Source: Albugo candida (taxonomy: Eukaryota; Oomycota; Peronosporomycetes; Albuginales; Albuginaceae). From it: a DNA stretch of 64,000 bases. Under the pieces are notes generated by a model that was given only the letters and a program-made list of their open reading frames with translations, was not told the DNA's origin and did not search any database. The stretch's first letter is position 1. Every line of letters begins with the position of its first letter. The position numbers and the translations under genes were made by a program. This document shows, piece after piece, positions 35,046 to 47,675 of this stretch. Where the stretch lies: positions 682,001 through 746,000 of the forward strand of contig CAJNAR010000145.1 of NCBI GenBank assembly GCA_905220665.1, given 5' to 3'.

Positions 35046-36576
35046 ATGAGCTCATCCGAGCTTTTATTCGCCTTTGTGATACTTGCCGATATATTATTTT
35101 CTGGTATTATTTTTGGATGGGGACCACTGCTTTTAATTCTCATCGAAGAGCGACAATATGGCGAATTCTGCGGAGACTCTCACGAGGCGAATAAGATATG
35201 TCAAGCTCAAGAAAATCGACTTAATTTGATATTTGCATTAGCTTCTACTGCTATGAATGCTGCTGCGCTTCCTACCGGATTACTCCTGGATCGGTTCAGG
35301 CCAACCATACTGATAACATGTGCCGCTGTTATGGAGATTACTGGGCTTTTTCTGTTCGCATTTGCCGATTCTAAAACATTTGACCTCTTTGTTCCCGCTT
35401 ATGTTCTTTTAGCAGCGGGAGGGTGTATAACGATGATGACTTCATTCCCAGCTAGCTTTGGAGCAAAACATCATCAAACAGCAGCTCTTGCTGCTATCAG
35501 CTGCTCCTATGATGCAAGTAGCGCGATCTTCCTTCTCGCGTACGCGATACACGAGACTTTTGGTGTCACCAAACGAAATCTTTTTCTATCTCATGCGATC
35601 CTGGGGATTTTCGTGTATGGAGCTCTAATCATCTTGTGGCGAATCAATGAGCAAGTATTGTATAGGAAAATACCTCCACCGGAGTCACGTAACACCACAG
35701 TAAAGAAAGTCTCTGTGGGAGTCCTGGTGGATAAATCTATGTATTCTCCGCTGAGCAAAAAGGATGTTAAACGGTTGGGAGAGCAATCGTGTGTCCAATA
35801 TGGAAGCCTGAATGCCCAGAATATCACAACTCTACACAACGAAAACAAGCTTCAACAATATCACGCTGGAGGAGTAGCCCGAGTATCCAAGTGGGATTTG
35901 CTGAATTTGACAATTAAGGATCAATTGTGCACATTTGAATTTGTCTACATTCTCATTCTTGCGTCATTCCACATGTTACGAACCACTTTATTTATCGGCA
36001 CAGCCAACAAGCTACTCGAGGTTGGCTTTCGTTGCACAGGGAGCACTAGATGCATAGACTCATACTTTTGTTGTTTTTTAGAACTATGGCGATGTGAAAC
36101 AAGGGCATTTTTATACAAAAGTATTTGGTTTTGTGCTACCATTAGGATTTGTATTTGTTCCAGTAATTGATCGCGTTGTGGAAGGAAAGGGCTTAGTGTA
36201 TGCTCTAAAGTTCATCAGTACGTTGGGACTGCTTTACAACGTGCTCAGCTTCGTACCCGTTTTACCGCTCCAACTTGTCACGTGTGTACTCTTTACAGCT
36301 TTTCGTGCGTTCGTGTACGCTGTTATATCGGCCTTTGTGACCAAAACATTTGGACTAAGCAACCTCGGAGCTATTATGGGCATCATCTATTCATTCGGAT
36401 CCATTACAAGTTTTCTTGAATACCCTGCGTTAGCAATTTCGAATTCGTATTTGGACGGCGATTTGAATGTGGTGAATGGACTTTCATTACTCCTTGCAAT
36501 TTCTCTTTGCCCCCTCACACAAATGTACGAGCGGCATCACCGATTTCGCCAGCAAAAACACTGTCAATGGAGTTGA
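35046..36576 (+). CDS. Major facilitator transporter, SLC43/FMP42-like
   Basis: A membrane transporter of about 490 aa. Two exons join in frame through a 61-nt intron (36021-36081; the junction gives LLENYGDVKQGHFY). About twelve hydrophobic segments are visible: the first around residues 5-30 (GIIFGWGPLLLILIEE), six before a charged cytoplasmic loop at about 200-285, and the rest after it. The MFS signature between segments 2 and 3 reads LPTGLLLDRFRPTILI (G-x-LLDR-x-RP). Its shape (FGWGPLLL start, long central loop) is closest to the SLC43 amino-acid transporter/FMP42 group. Substrate is not predictable; a small amino acid is possible. It is divergent from PRI2 and convergent with the EF-hand gene (79 bp). 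Confidence 0.88.
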
Positions 36577-36655
36577 AATACACAAAGAACAGCCTGACGA
36601 AGTACAAGTATCAAGTTCATAGTATGGAAAATCTGTTTGGAATATATTTTTGATA

Positions 36656-37927
36656 TCAATGAGCGATACCAAACGATTTCGTACTCGGCAAAATTTTCTT
36701 CTCAGACGAAAATGAAGTGAATGAAGCTTTCCGCTCTCGAATGACGCGAGCTTCGGGAGGGATTACATTCTGTGTGGTCGTGTGGGTCGACCGGTTTCTC
36801 GATACAAAAGTATTTTTCAAATCGTGAAGCTTCTTGGTCGCTTCTACAATTTGCCTCGACTCCAAGGCAGTTTGCACATTCCGATTCCGCTGAAGTAAGC
36901 GTTTGGAATCTACAGCGCGTTGATTCAAATGCTCTGTCCGTTTCGCCTCAATTCGTTTACAAAGCGCTTGCAGCTCTGCTTGGTGTTGTTGGCGTAACTT
37001 TGCTTCTTTTTTCGAATGGCCCGTATGGCAATCACCGCCCAGTTTGGTCCGCTCGTACTGCTCCATACCGTCGACAAATTGCTTGATTTTCTGAGCTTCC
37101 GCATACTTTTTCTGTTGTGCTAATCGATATTGGCGACGACGCCAATCGATCAATTCCTTGGAGAATTTTGGTGTTCGTTCTGCAGAGTCTTGCGTCAATT
37201 TTTCACGTAAATCGCTCAATTCCAAAGCGTGTTTCTGACTCATTTGCTGCGTATACTTGGCCGCCATTCGATCATATTGCTCCAAGTATTGATCCCAAGC
37301 TTGATTGAAATCATGAAATTGCAAATTGTGTGCGATTTGAACATCTTGACGTTCCGCCATTTGCTTTGCTTTCAGCGCTTTTGTTTGCCGTTTGAATTCT
37401 TGCGTGCGTAAAACTTGTAATTGCGTATCAGCGCGTTGTGCCTCCAAGTAATTGCCCTCTTGCTCGCATTTGAGACGATACTCTTCCAAAATGCTGATAA
37501 ATTCGCCAACTTTAGTACTATCTCCAAGTGGGTCAGAAGCATGCTCAAGGTCTTCTGAAGTCGACGTATTCGTATCAAAGACCGTCGTGAGACTTTTAGT
37601 GTGTGAGTGCAGTACCGATAGAAAAGTGTCAAACGAGACGTGATGTTGCCCATTACAAGCAGCATCGAATGCAGCCATATGTTCTATGAGGAGAATCGGT
37701 CAAGGGCTTTGACACTGAGACACGATATTAAAAATCAAACCGTTGGCTGTATCGCTTCTGATCTGACCAAGTATTACTGGTAGATGCGTTACTGCAATTT
37801 TGCCACTGGCATTCTCATCATACATATCAAACACCGCTACAGATCGAATAAGCTTTGTGATGAAAGCAGAGAAGCGTGAATTTTTACCTCGTAGTGCAAG
37901 CATTTCATCAGTGTCTGGGGCGCTCAT
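36656..37927 (-). CDS. EF-hand and coiled-coil protein of unknown function
   Basis: Two exons with a 57-nt intron (37684-37740) make a protein of about 405 aa. Exon 1 has an EF-hand-like helix-loop-helix (VAVFDMYDENASGKIAVTHL), and the exon junction completes a second one (AAFDAACNGQHHVSFDTFL), so it resembles a calmodulin-like half. From about residue 125 onward the protein is a long, Arg/Lys/Gln/Glu-rich coiled coil (LREKLTQDSAERTP, QQHQAELQALCKRIEAKR), ending in a Ser/Thr-rich tail. This arrangement is seen in conserved protist proteins of ciliated or flagellated cells, but I cannot name an orthologue. A structural or cytoskeletal Ca2+-linked role is an inference. Confidence 0.75.
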
Positions 37928-38051
37928 CTGCTTCTATGAGACCAATGTGCTCACGTTGTACAAAATGGTAATCGACTTTTTCTGCATTGAAATCTGAAAA
38001 TACCACTCGAAATAACCAAAATTAAGAATAGATGTGAGCATTGCGTATCGG

Positions 38052-40508
<2,457 letters not shown>

Positions 40509-40616
40509 TTCTATGCTTTTTGATACAGACCCAGTCTTTGGACAAATTGCAAAAGTAGTATATTGAGAATTCTAATTACTTATATAATCATCTAAGCATT
40601 ATGGATTGCAGTTGAA

Positions 40617-41822
40617 TTATGTGTCGATGCCGAGATGCTTGAGATATTTGAATCGGATGTCATGAGATGAGCGTGCGCGTGCTGAAACTTTGACATGAAC
40701 GTCGTTTGGGATGAAAATCAAGGAATTTATATTTGTTTTTGCCATCTCCATAGTGTCAATTTGTACAGATTTCTGTTGCATCGTGATGTTGGGTTGGTCA
40801 GCTTCGTCAGATACTCCAGAGTCGCTTATTGTAGCTTCTTTGCTCTCAATGTCATCGTCGTTACCGGGAGTATCATCGGCTGAGATGGTCTTGTCGGATA
40901 CTTCGAGCTCCATTTCTTCATATAACGATTCCAAATTGCGTTCGACCATTGAGACAAATTCTTCGCGAGTGTGCCAGATGCAATTTCGTTGATGTTTTGT
41001 ATATTCCTTGTGAATCGGTATATAAAAAAGTTCAGCTTCGTGATTGAATCGGACACTAGCTTTCGCTTGTTCTAGATGATTGCAGTCTGATGTGGTAGAA
41101 CTCTGCTTGTGAGATGTAATGTGACCATCATCAACGTCAGATTGTGTGTCGATGGGAGTTATCTCATTCAAAACAAACGAAGCATGACGCTTTTTGTCTT
41201 CTTTCGAACTATTCCGATTTTCTTTTTTGCCGTTTGAACTATACCAATTTACAAATAAGTCCAAAATCGACTTATCTCGACTTCTGTCCTTCTCCACGTC
41301 GTTCAGAGTCACTTTAAGACCTTTTTTTCGTTGCATCGATCGTTTTGATGATCTTTCAAGTTCTCGACGAGTTGGGTTGATTCCCAATTGACTCCAGTAT
41401 TGATGACGGATAGTCATGCCGTCACGACCAATTTTTGGGATAGAACCAAAAGATGATTCAAAATGTCTCAAACTGAGAGGATCTTTTCTCTCGGGAATTC
41501 GTTTCTGAGATCTTCGACGCTTTTTCTCTTCTTCAAGAACCGAATCATCCACAGGACAAACTCGTAGTTTTGGCATCGGTTTTAATTGATAAATTAGCGC
41601 ACTTTCGTTCAATTTGTCACCCATTACTTCTGAATCATCCCTTTTTGCTGTATTTTTGTAATCATCATCATGTTCGATGGCGTCATCCAAATAGCGACGA
41701 GATGTTGGGGTATCGCTGAATCGCCGCACACGAATTCCCTTTCCGCCGTTCCTTATTGAAATACTGGTGGCGCACAGCGTGCCTTGATTTCTCTCCAACG
41801 AGAGCTCTGCGAATGAATTCAT
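40617..41822 (-). CDS. Unknown 401-aa protein with a conserved-looking VRF...WHTREEF motif
   Basis: A single intronless frame. The N-terminal two-thirds are basic, Ser/Arg/Lys-rich and probably disordered (KKRRRSQKRIPERKD). At about residues 265-310 comes the only ordered-looking part: ASVRFNHEAELFYIPIHK, then CIWHTREEFVSMVERNLESL. This V-x-F ... aromatic ... W-x-T-x-EEF layout is loosely like the PP1-docking and eIF2-binding region of GADD34/CReP (PPP1R15), and similar blocks occur in stramenopile proteins of unknown role. The tail is acidic, then basic. No enzyme domain is visible. I assign no function; the phosphatase-docking reading is speculative. Confidence 0.7.
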   Translation of the reverse strand: MNSFAELSLERNQGTLCATSISIRNGGKGIRVRRFSDTPTSRRYLDDAIEHDDDYKNTAKRDDSEVMGDKLNESALIYQLKPMPKLRVCPVDDSVLEEEKKRRRSQKRIPERKDPLSLRHFESSFGSIPKIGRDGMTIRHQYWSQLGINPTRRELERSSKRSMQRKKGLKVTLNDVEKDRSRDKSILDLFVNWYSSNGKKENRNSSKEDKKRHASFVLNEITPIDTQSDVDDGHITSHKQSSTTSDCNHLEQAKASVRFNHEAELFYIPIHKEYTKHQRNCIWHTREEFVSMVERNLESLYEEMELEVSDKTISADDTPGNDDDIESKEATISDSGVSDEADQPNITMQQKSVQIDTMEMAKTNINSLIFIPNDVHVKVSARARSSHDIRFKYLKHLGIDT

Positions 41823-42189
41823 TCTTACCGAGTTGGAAGTCAGAAGGATGAGCGATTTTGAAGTTTGAGCTCAAACTCAAATCGTGAGAGAGTGACCGAT
41901 TTTGCGTTGCACCGTACACTTCAAAATAGGATTTCCTTATGATTATCAGAGATCGTTTAGTAATGATCTCTCTCTTGCATGCTTGACTAGACTATTATAT
42001 TCATGACATCACACTTATATACAAACCTGGTCGAATCCAATCACAAAAGGAGCTCAAAAACGCGCACAGTTGTGCAACATGAGGCGCATGATTGACACAT
42101 AAGGTTTCCTAGTACTGAGACAAAGTTGTGTTGCACACTTGGAATTAGAATCAGCCATATTGTAACTGACTCTATTAATAGCCTCTAAT

Positions 42190-42237
42190 GGCCCAGTAAA
42201 TGCATCTTAGTGGCCCATATAACTGCTAGATGGCCCA
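42190..42237. promoter_or_regulatory. Three regularly spaced GGCCCA elements upstream of PDX1
   Basis: GGCCCA (reverse complement TGGGCC) occurs at 42190-42195, 42212-42217 and 42232-42237, spaced 22 and 20 bp, about 95-145 bp before the PDX1 start. TGGGCC/T is the plant site II element of growth- and cell-cycle-linked promoters. Its use here is a guess from spacing and position. Confidence 0.35.
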
Positions 42238-42332
42238 GTGTCCCACCTAAAAAACCTCAAAAACAAGGTGTTTACACACTGGTTGCTGCACGATAAAGTG
42301 ATTCACTTCTTGATTCTTATACAATCGTAAAC

Positions 42333-43259
42333 ATGCAATCGAATGCGCAGACCAACGGCACTTGCTCAGAAGGAACCTTTGCTGTGAAGGCAGGCCTTGC
42401 CAAAATGCTGAAAGGTGGTGTCATCATGGACGTTACGAATGCAGAACAAGCGCGTATTGCCGAACAAGCCGGAGCTGTTGCAGTCATGGCCCTCGAGCGT
42501 ATCCCGGCTGATATCCGTGTAGACGGTGGCGTGGCACGAATGAGTGATCCTCAAATGATCGAACAGATAAAAAAAGCGGTCACTATTCCAGTAATGGCTA
42601 AAGTACGAATTGGACACTTTGTTGAAGCACAAATATTAGAGGCTTTGGAGATTGATTACATTGACGAAAGTGAGGTGCTTACAATGGCCGATGAAGAAAA
42701 CCACATCAATAAACATAACTACAAAGTTCCTTTTGTATGTGGATGTCGAAATTTGGGGGAAGCTCTGCGTCGTATCGCCGAAGGAGCATCTATGCTCCGA
42801 ACTAAAGGGGAAGCTGGCACAGGAAATATTGTCGAAGCTGTACGTCATGCGCGATCCGTTCAGCGTGAGATCAAAAGATTGAGTAGTATGGATGAGGACG
42901 AGCTGTTTGTGGCTGCCAAGGAAATGCAAGCGCCTTACAATTTAGTTAAAGAAGTCGCCAAGACTGGACGTTTGCCTGTTGTCAATTTCGCTGCTGGTGG
43001 TGTCGCAACTCCAGCAGATGCAGCTCTGATGATGCAACTTGGAATGGATGGTGTTTTTGTTGGGTCAGGAATCTTCAAATCAGGTGATCCAGCGAAACGC
43101 GCTCGTGCAATGGTACAAGCTGTGACTCACTTTAAAGACGTAAAGCTTTTGAAAAATATAAGCACGGATCTGGGAGAAGCCATGGTAGGTGTACAGGATC
43201 TGAAGCACTCAAATGTGAATTTCCGAGATCGGGAGGGGAAGCTTCATGGTGCCTGGTGA
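42333..43259 (+). CDS. PDX1: Pyridoxal 5'-phosphate synthase, PDX1 (PdxS/SNZ) subunit
   Basis: The synthase half of the deoxyxylulose-independent vitamin B6 pathway. It makes PLP from ribose 5-phosphate, glyceraldehyde 3-phosphate and ammonia supplied by the glutaminase PDX2. The protein is 308 aa, a complete (beta/alpha)8 barrel, intronless. Two catalytic lysines are present and 68 residues apart, as in bacterial PdxS: Lys90 ([14 protein letters not shown]) and Lys158 ([10 protein letters not shown]). Other signatures are [67 protein letters not shown] and [14 protein letters not shown]2 is not in this window. Three GGCCCA motifs lie upstream. It converges on the Sfi1-like gene, with 102 bp between stops. 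Confidence 0.98.
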   Translation: MQSNAQTNGTCSEGTFAVKAGLAKMLKGGVIMDVTNAEQARIAEQAGAVAVMALERIPADIRVDGGVARMSDPQMIEQIKKAVTIPVMAKVRIGHFVEAQILEALEIDYIDESEVLTMADEENHINKHNYKVPFVCGCRNLGEALRRIAEGASMLRTKGEAGTGNIVEAVRHARSVQREIKRLSSMDEDELFVAAKEMQAPYNLVKEVAKTGRLPVVNFAAGGVATPADAALMMQLGMDGVFVGSGIFKSGDPAKRARAMVQAVTHFKDVKLLKNISTDLGEAMVGVQDLKHSNVNFRDREGKLHGAW

Positions 43260-43361
43260 TTCAGTGTACAAATGTCAACGTCCGACCCCTATCGAGCATA
43301 GGATAATTCATCAGAATAAAGCAACTTGATGCGCAAATCGCTCATTATGAACCTCGAAAAC

Positions 43362-45723
43362 TTAGTTTTTCGGTGTCTTCTCTGCTCGTAGAAGAGCAAC
43401 AACGTGCGCCAGATCTTGAATCTCTTGCTTCGCTGCGTTATATTCCTTTTCTTCTGAAACAATTCGGTCAACAAGTGCATCACGCAACTCCACAAATCGC
43501 TTTCTGCACGCCGAATTTGCTGCCCTGTGCACATGCAGCAATTGTAATCTATAAAGCCATCAAAAGGGATGCTTACGTAAGTATCCCGCCATCGATTTGA
43601 CTTGTCATCGCTTGAACGTGTTTTTTCTTTTCAATCAAATTGCGTTTTCGACGCATCCAATGCTCAAGACGGCTTGCTAGTTCCTCGATAGATAACAATC
43701 TTTTCCCGCACGCTCTGTCTGAGCTTTTGATGTCTTCTTTCCGACACTTGGAGCTCATCTCGTTCCCACTTTCACGCATTTTCGGCTCCGGTACCGATTT
43801 CAGCTGAGAATGATTGTGAGAAATCTTTTGCGTCTGAAGTGCCATGTCATGCTGCCCAAAAAGCAGATCGAATGGCTTTCTCGGACGCGGTCGTGCCCGT
43901 GGAAACACGTTCAGCTCGTGAAACTCGCCGCGAGTCTCTGTAAACTCATTATCTCGAAGAAGAAGAGGTTTTTTCCGACCAAATTGCTTCTCGCTGTCAT
44001 ACATACTCTTTTGCGCCATCGCAAAAGGCAATAATGGGAAAATAGGAGCATTGGGCCGTTCTCGTGCACGCAATGTCTTACTTCTCCACTGTCGTGCGAT
44101 ACAAGCGACTTTTCTCCAAACTCGCATCGATTCAGCCGCTTGCACCATCTCCAAAGTTTGGAGTCTTTGTTCCTGTAATCCTGTTGCTGCAAGAAACCAA
44201 AGACGAAGACCTTGACGGATAAAGTACTGATGACGAAACTCGAGAGCCGCATGGTATCGTGCTCGCTCTTCCATCTTCATTGATATGTGCGTTTTCCAGG
44301 TCAGGAAAATCTTACGCTGTAGAGAGATTTTCCAATGCAATAATGAGAGTTGCAGTTGCTTTCTACAGCGAATGCGTTGTTCCCGCTTGTAATTCCATTC
44401 TGTAAAGTATCGAAGGAGAAGTGTTCGTCTTTCATGGAGCTTAGCACGCTGATACATGTCAGATTTTTGACGCACTTTGACAAGGTAGATCTTCCATGCG
44501 GTAAGGAAGCGGTATGCCAAACGTTGCTCACATCTGCCTCGGATGTACGCTGCAATATGACGAGTACATAATCGATGAATTGCATGTTCTTTCCAGTTGA
44601 GAAAACAATGTTCTCTTTTTTGTATCATTTTTTTTGCCTCGTGATCTCTCGCACGCTGTGCGAAAGCTTCCATAAGCATTTTTTGATCTCGACACCACTT
44701 TGACCATGCAGTAATGGTTTTCCATAATAAAGTGTGCTCGTAATGCTCAATAGCATCGTCAAGTTTTCTCTTGACGATCTGCACTTGCATGTGATATATC
44801 ACAAAACCGGAATACCAAATGCGTTTGAGTAGAGCTTTTTGGTTGGCACTTTTGATGGTTCCTTCAATCTCGGTGTTCCTCTTCCGATGGAGTGTGAATG
44901 TTTTCCAGGCAAGAAAGAGCGAACGCTGCAGCTTTTCTGTCGTTTTAAGCTTAAAATTGCGAATATTCTGATACAAATTTTCTTTGTTTTGTTTGAACCC
45001 AGTGAAACCACTGGAAAGTAGACAAAAGTATCGAAAACGTCTACTTTTTCGTCGAAAGGTATCCTTCTTCCTTCCCTCAGCAGTGTACATTTTCAGAGAA
45101 TTCCAGACGAGAAGAAGAAGACGAGAATTCTTCGCATGCATAATCACTCTTGTTGCTATTCTTTGACGAAATGTGCGTCTCCAATCAGTCAAGTGACCAC
45201 GCAATATCGCGTCATGTCTTACTTGAGCAGTCGACTTTTCGTGCGATTTGAGACGGGAAAGGTATCGCCAATGTCCAAACACTTCATGAAGTACCCTAGC
45301 TTTAGCCTGTTCGGTTATAAGGCTTCCATTTGTTCGAGCGTTTGCATCAATATGTATCCTATCTCGTAGACAGCGAAATGTATGATACATCAGGGCCTTT
45401 GTACTCCACCTATGACACAATATAAGCTTCTCTATCAGACCAAAAGATGCTTTAACGTACCTTTCAAATATATTTTTCATTCGATTTCTACGCAATTGAC
45501 GAGAGAATTTGCAGTACTGTATGTGCTTTTTCAGACTGTGGATCGCGCGCTTTGTGAGCTTATAATACTGAAATTTGAAAGCCTGTCGATCAGCTACTGC
45601 TTCAGTGTGAACACGATCACGCCAAAATTTCCACACTCTCCAAGTATCTCGCTGTCGCCGTGCATGTATGACATTTCGATAGTTTCTCCTATTTATCGCA
45701 TTTTCAGTGTATCTTTTCCAGAT
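43362..45723 (-). CDS. Sfi1-like repeat protein (5' end incomplete)
   Basis: A long, highly basic protein built of degenerate 25-35-residue helical repeats with a Trp-containing core (for example LLLRYFTEWNYKREQ, AYRFLTAWKIYLVK, CFLNWKEHAIH). This pattern is typical of Sfi1, which binds centrin as a contractile rod at centrosomes or basal bodies. The main exon opens at a 3' splice site at 45723 (first residues IWKRYTENAINRR); an upstream exon with the true ATG was not found. At the 3' end the frame reaches a GT at 43576, and a coiled-coil segment (VSEEKEYNAAKQEIQDL) follows after 43548 in frame, implying an intron of only 28 nt. Without that splice the protein would end at TAA 43573. Centrin binding is inferred from the repeat pattern. 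Confidence 0.78.
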
Positions 45724-46013
45724 CTATCATTGTGATTTATGCCTTTGCAAAAACCAATTTCCAAATGAAATGTATTTTTTTACGTAAAACGATTGCTTTT
45801 GGATGTAATCTGCATAATTGAGTACAATCACACGCAGAGTCACGCAAATAAATTCTCTGAGTCGATTCTCTGCGCAATTTTTTCCCGTTGTGCCCAAAGC
45901 GGAGCTTCTATTTCGATGTAATAACTGTCTGCCGGTATCGCTCTTATTGAACTTCTATTAAAGGAGGAGAATGTTACCACTTCTAATTGATTCGAAACTA
46001 TCGCTTATACCGA

Positions 46014-46340
46014 ATGCTCGCGACACTTTGCACGCCATTGATGGAACACATATCGCTGCCAGAATCGCACACCAATGCGACAGGCTGCAAGGATTTGCTA
46101 GACTATTGTCAGTATGCTCATATCGCGAGATGTTTCACTTTACATTCTTTCTACTTTGGTATCGTCTATGCGAATCTCTCCATGCAAGAAAAGCTCGAGC
46201 CAGTTCAGATCGACGCGAGTCATCCATATTTGGCTGATGTCATGAGATTGGTCAATAAGTACGTCTGATACACCAATTATATGCGAGGCACACTGAAATG
46301 CCGCATGCAACACAATAGGAAGCGACCGAAAGAAAGATGA
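46014..46340 (+). CDS. Small unknown ORF (about 88 aa, two exons) overlapping the next start codon
   Basis: From ATG 46014 an open exon runs to 46258. A typical 60-nt GT-AG intron (46259-46318) then leads into KKRPKER and a stop at 46338-46340, overlapping the kinase ATG (46337-46339) in the sequence ATGA. The peptide has Cys residues (CKDLLDYCQYAHIARC) and an aromatic middle, and I do not recognise it. The good splice boundaries and natural-looking tail support a real transcript. The frame may instead be a 5' leader or upstream ORF of the kinase mRNA. No function is assigned. Confidence 0.4.
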
Positions 46341-47494
46341 AATCGGAGCGTCAAGTCTCCAATTTGGTATTCAAATGGCACGATATGGATGGTAAAACGT
46401 ACTTTCATAATTACGTTACTTGTGAAACAATTGGAAGAGGTCGTTTTGGTAAAGTCAAAAGGTGTTATCAAATGTATGACAATAGAATCAAAAGCGACAG
46501 AAAAGTGCAAAATGTGGATGAAGACATCTTATCATATTCCTTGCGAAAAATAAGACTTTATGAGTTATCATTCACTTATAGAAAAAGATCAAAGAGTTTT
46601 AATTTTGTCGACGGATTAGCGCGAGAAACTCGACTTTTTGCGGCTAAAATCATATCAAAACGGCTTCTGAGACGAATGAAAACATATCAATGGAATGAAG
46701 AGTTGAAACAAATGACTACAAGATCGGCGCTGGATGATTTATATAGAGAAATACAGCTCATGCGGCAATTTAATCACGAAAATGTCGTGAGTTTGAATGA
46801 CGTACTAGATGACCGGGGAGAAGATAAAATATATTTTATCACGGAATATATGAAAAACGGTGAATGCATGCGATTTGACAGCGTCAGACGAAGATTTACA
46901 TCTCCAATCACCAAAACCGTTCTACCAGAGACTTTGGCTCGTCGACATATCTCGGATATTCTTCACGGCATCAGGTATCTCCATAACATGGATGTTGCTC
47001 ATCGTGACCTAAAGGTTAGAATCACCTTTACAAGGTGCGATGATTGCTAACGTAACCACTGTTGTCACGTATAGCCACACAACATCCTCCTCGATAGCTC
47101 TTTCCGATGCCGAATTACTGACTTTGGATGCGCCATCTACAAGCCTGAAGAAGGAGCTTTGGTCTCCGACACATGCGGAACTTATCACTTTTTTTCTCCT
47201 GAATGTTGCTCAGGAGATCCCTATGATCCATTTCTAGGCGATATGTGGGCAGTCGGGATTATATTATACATATTCGTGTATGGGAAGCTTCCTTTCGAGG
47301 CAGAACACACTGGCATTTTATTTGAAAAGATAACACAGCATGAAGTCACCATCAATCCATGTAGCCTGTCAGTTCTTGGTGTTGATTTTCTCACAAAGTT
47401 GATTGAGAAGGATCCATCCAAGCGAATGTCAGCAACTCAAGCTCTCTGTCACCCTTGGATATCAAAGTGTGCTCACGACGCCGCAAATGCTTAG
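46337..47494 (+). CDS. CaMKK-like Ser/Thr protein kinase
   Basis: A kinase resembling calcium/calmodulin-dependent kinase kinases, which activate AMPK/SNF1- and CaMK-type kinases by phosphorylating their activation loop. Two exons are joined by a 60-nt intron (47015-47074), giving AHRDLKPHNILLDSS. Features in order: ETIGRGRFGKVKRC (glycine loop, about residue 32); an unusual 55-60-residue basic insertion; RLFAAKIISKRLL (ATP Lys); LDDLYREIQLMRQFNHENVV and VLDDRGEDKIYFITEYM (typical CaMKK wording); the HRD catalytic loop; RITDFGCA; SDTCGTYHFFSPECC; and DPSKRMSATQALCHPWI. There is no obvious calmodulin-binding tail; the protein ends 14 residues after the kinase domain. Its ATG overlaps the stop of the preceding small ORF. 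Confidence 0.9.
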
Positions 47495-47675
47495 AAAGTC
47501 GGCATAAATTCTGGTTTTCAACCGCATTTGCTCTCAAATGCCGCTATTTTCTCTTTGGATTGGCGTCCTGTCGTTGTAATTGTCTGTTTATATCAAAAGA
47601 TAACTTATCGGATGAAAATTATACGCTCTCCTGACACAATAGGTCGAGTAGACTCGGGAGAATAGGCTGAGCAGA

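Noticed and set aside
42333..43259. PDX1 as a recent bacterial transfer, because it is intronless
   Set aside because: PDX1 is widespread in eukaryotes, and several neighbouring host genes are also intronless.
43289..43534. 81-codon frame on the minus strand after the Sfi1-like gene
   Set aside because: It overlaps in another frame the coiled-coil tail, which reads as a better protein (VSEEKEYNAAKQEIQDL) and joins the upstream exon in frame.
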